A stretch of DNA of 64,000 nt from Kudoa neothunni (taxonomy: Eukaryota; Cnidaria). Below the pieces are notes generated by a model. It did no database searches and was not told where the DNA came from. It saw only the letters and a program-made list of their open reading frames with translations. Below, piece by piece: positions 61,165 through 64,000 of the stretch. Where the stretch lies: positions 3,844,001-3,908,000 of the forward strand of contig OZ199838.1 in the NCBI GenBank assembly GCA_964304625.1, read 5' to 3'. A program made the translations under genes and the position numbers. Within the stretch, counting starts at the first letter, position 1, and every line of letters begins with the position of its first letter.

Positions 61165-62657
61165 ATCATTTAATTTAACTCACATATTAAAAAAGTCACT
61201 GGTTATTGAAACGAATTTTTATAATCCTAAATGGTATTTACAATTGTGCAATATCATTTTTTAACCTCAGTAACTCATATTTATAGTTTATGTGTAGATT
61301 TTATTCTTTAGAATTTGTTGTAGTTTATTTTTACCTTTTCTATCGTTCTTAGATGCAAAAAGTAACTAAGTACAGTCAAAACTGCACTGGCCTGGATACT
61401 ATGACCTCTGTCAATAGTCACTAAAAGAATAATAGTCATATCAGTAGAAGATAAATAAAAACAATAGATTACCTCAAAATAAGATTATAATAGTGATGCA
61501 TATTGTTAACTTATGACTCAGATAAAAACTTTGAATAGAGTGGATATTCGATACAATTAGATTAGGGGAAACCACGTAAATAGTTGAATTTAAAGAACAC
61601 TACACTACCGTGATCCTATAAAAAATAATACACAACATAATAAATATATTCATAAATCTCCAAGATTACTCTTATCTGGCATAAATAATATTTATTCGTG
61701 CCATTCCTTTTTGTTTAATTTATTTTATCGAATTAAATTAATAATTTAAAGGTTTTATTCTTAGATGGAATCAAATTAAAAGTGAAAAAATTGTTTTACC
61801 TTAATTAGGTCAATCAAGCAAGATAATAAAATCTTTTAAATACAATCTTTATTAAAGTTATGATATCCTAATTGTTATATATAATATCTTTTAATTATTA
61901 CTACCGTCTCTATAAAAAACATTAATAAAATCAAATTATAGAATCTTAATATATCTGCTTTTAATTCCGTAATACTAAGATATTCATTTGGTACAATTAA
62001 TAAGGGTTAAGAATATTTTCTGTCAGTTCAGTATTGATTAAAACATACGTTGTCAACATTAATTTTTATAAAAATTTAGCGTTTTAGTTTTAATAATTTT
62101 AAAATTATGAATATCATGCCTCATAATTAAGAACTATACACGTTTTATGTGTTGTAAATGTTGAAAATATATATATTAATATTTTATGATAAATTAAATT
62201 AATTTGAATTAATTTGAATCATTTAATTAAACGACAGTCATACTTGTATAATATCAATCTCGTGTACCGATGGTACAGTTAAACTTGGTAAAGTAATAAT
62301 TGGAGCCTACTTTGTGACAATGTAGTTATTAATGTATATGCATAAATTTATCTTTACCAAAATAACTAATTAAAGTGGATTAGGAATAATTTTAAAAATA
62401 AATCACAAACAAAATTTTATGTATATATACATACATATCAATTTTATTTAGTTAATGTTTTTAATGCCCTATCTGTATAAAGTAATTATGTCCTTATGTT
62501 CGTGTGTGCTAAAATGCACTCCTAATACAGTATACAGTGACCTTCTAATATATTTGACTAGGTAAGTACACTTATCTAATTCTATTAATGGTATTAAATA
62601 AAAATAGGTCCATATTCGCTTTATTAATGATATTTTGGTCGTGTACTTTATAATCAA

Positions 62658-62688
<31 letters not shown>

Positions 62689-64000
62689 GCATGAAAGTCT
62701 TATAATCTTTGGATTGTGTCTTTAGATTTAAACAGGATTCCCCTAAATTTTAACTTGAAGCTATTAAATTTAATAACGACGCTGTTCCTTTACAGAATTA
62801 TTTAGGTTACTATTTGTGGTCTGGTCAGTTTTTGAAAAGAACGGGGTTATTAAAGTTAACGCCAAATAAAGGAATATTAATTTAAGTAGTAAAAAATTAA
62901 ATGTCGTGAATTTTTATGATAATTATATGTAGTTTACTGTCTTTGTGATCTCCATAAAATAATCTTAATTTAAATTTCGGTAATATCAATTTCTAAAATT
63001 CTGGAACTTTCAGTGTTTCTAATGTTTTCCTAAATTTTCACTCTTGTTTTTTGAATGACTAAATAATCGCAAAATAATGTTTCAAAGATAAGGAGTTATT
63101 GCAAATTCACAAAAAATGGAATTAAATCGTTGCTGATTCCATGACGAGAAATCTTCCAATAGATAATTTTATACTTGGAACAACGCTTTATTTCAAATTA
63201 ATGTGTCTGCAATGGAAGTTCACCAAACGTAAGATACAATTAGAAATTTTAAACATTCTTAAAGTTAATGTAGTACAAAAACTGAGCTTAAAAAATATGC
63301 CAAAGATTTATCAAAATGAACACATTTTTAAATGTCATGTTCCTGTAATGACCCACGTTTTGGATTTTTGTTACCATTATTAGTGACAAGACAGTTTATT
63401 ATGACCATGAACCATTTTGGAATTATTACGAAGAGATTTTTGAGTTTGAATTCTGAATGCTTGAATTTAAAAAAAACTCTGATGTTGGCGGTATCGAATG
63501 CTAAGTTATCATTACAAGTCTTTGCTATCAATTTTCAAAATATTCTAATTTTTCTTAATTTTAATGCATAAATGGTCGGGCATAAAAATAAAACCTCATC
63601 TAGGTATGGTTGTTATGTGTTATTCAAAAATCGAACCGAAAACTGTAGTACAATTGTTTGAAATTAAACGAATTGAATAGGTTTAAAAACAAAGTTTGTT
63701 TGATTAACTTATTAACAATCGCCTTTTTAGCCATCGTTAATCGGCAAATAAATTTTAATTCTATCGGAAAATACAGCACATCTTTACTTCCTCTAGCTCT
63801 GATTAACGCTTCTCCGGAAATAGAATTTTCTCATCTGGAATTATCGAAAAAATCAGAAGAAATAGAATGTTGTGCTCTACATTAGATAATCCTGTTCTAA
63901 TGAGGAATTTTTCCAACACATTGACAAAATGATGCCATAAATTTGAAGTTTCTGAGTTAATTATAAATAAACGTAATATTTGTACATACAATTAAATATT
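61165..64000. other. AT-rich DNA, no gene recognised
   Basis: The first 450 bp share similarity with the upstream flank of paralogue A. An (AT)n run lies at 62662-62688. Frames of 60-80 codons at 63141-63885 have neither motifs nor compatible splice sites that I can defend; they may be decayed transposon. Confidence 0.4.
62662..62688. repeat. (AT)n microsatellite
   Basis: AT dinucleotide run of about 27 bp in gene-free DNA. Confidence 0.9.

Noticed and set aside
63141-63885. Several 60-80 codon frames near the right edge
   Set aside because: Both strands overlap with similar lengths, as expected by chance in this composition, and no motif or compatible introns were found.
1-64000. CRISPR arrays, bacterial operons, rRNA genes
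   Set aside because: No regularly spaced direct repeats, no ribosome-binding-site-led gene rows and no rRNA-like sequence; the window is eukaryotic nuclear DNA.

Overview
The window looks like nuclear DNA of a small-genome animal. It is strongly AT-rich, and every gene I could resolve is cut by very short spliceosomal introns, mostly 36-60 bp, with a few of 90-220 bp. The gene content (a Myc-type bHLH factor, a Fat-type giant cadherin, TAF10, mitochondrial BCKDHB, two DRAM/Frag1-type membrane proteins) is metazoan. The exact group is not determined. A miniaturised or parasitic invertebrate with compact genes would fit, but that is inference.

Layout. 0-2.9 kb: a tRNA-derived SINE head and an unknown dispersed repeat. 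2.9-5.2 kb: a Myc-like gene (-). 7.6-18.2 kb: two related Helitron-like elements in opposite orientation, a MULE relic, an unrecognised multi-exon gene for a membrane protein (-, 12.7-14.15 kb) and a nest of mariner-like, SINE and MITE insertions. 18.2-19.3 kb: a piggyBac-type element. 21.1-21.6 kb: TAF10 (+). 23.3-26.96 kb: DNA-transposon relics, including a SINE inside a hAT-type element with both target-site duplications visible. 27.3-28.8 kb: BCKDHB (+, 8 exons). 29.0-30.3 kb: another piggyBac-type element. 30.8 kb: a fragment resembling TAF10. 31.4-34.1 kb: tandem DRAM-like genes (+). 35.8-36.35 kb: hAT relic. 37.06-48.83 kb: one giant Fat-like cadherin (-). 53.0-54.0 kb and 60.2-61.1 kb: two paralogous, unrecognised secreted cysteine-patterned proteins (-) with almost identical eight-exon architecture, separated by a hAT relic and a SINE. 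The rest is AT-rich DNA without recognisable genes.

The identified genes are unrelated housekeeping, developmental and adhesion functions. There is no operon and no common pathway. The parts most likely to be new are (i) the duplicated secreted family, found only by splicing 35-128 nt exons, (ii) the multi-exon membrane protein at 12.7-14.15 kb, and (iii) the long-loop DRAM paralogue beside a normal one. Splice sites were assigned by eye from GT/AG, phase and protein similarity. No database search was run.
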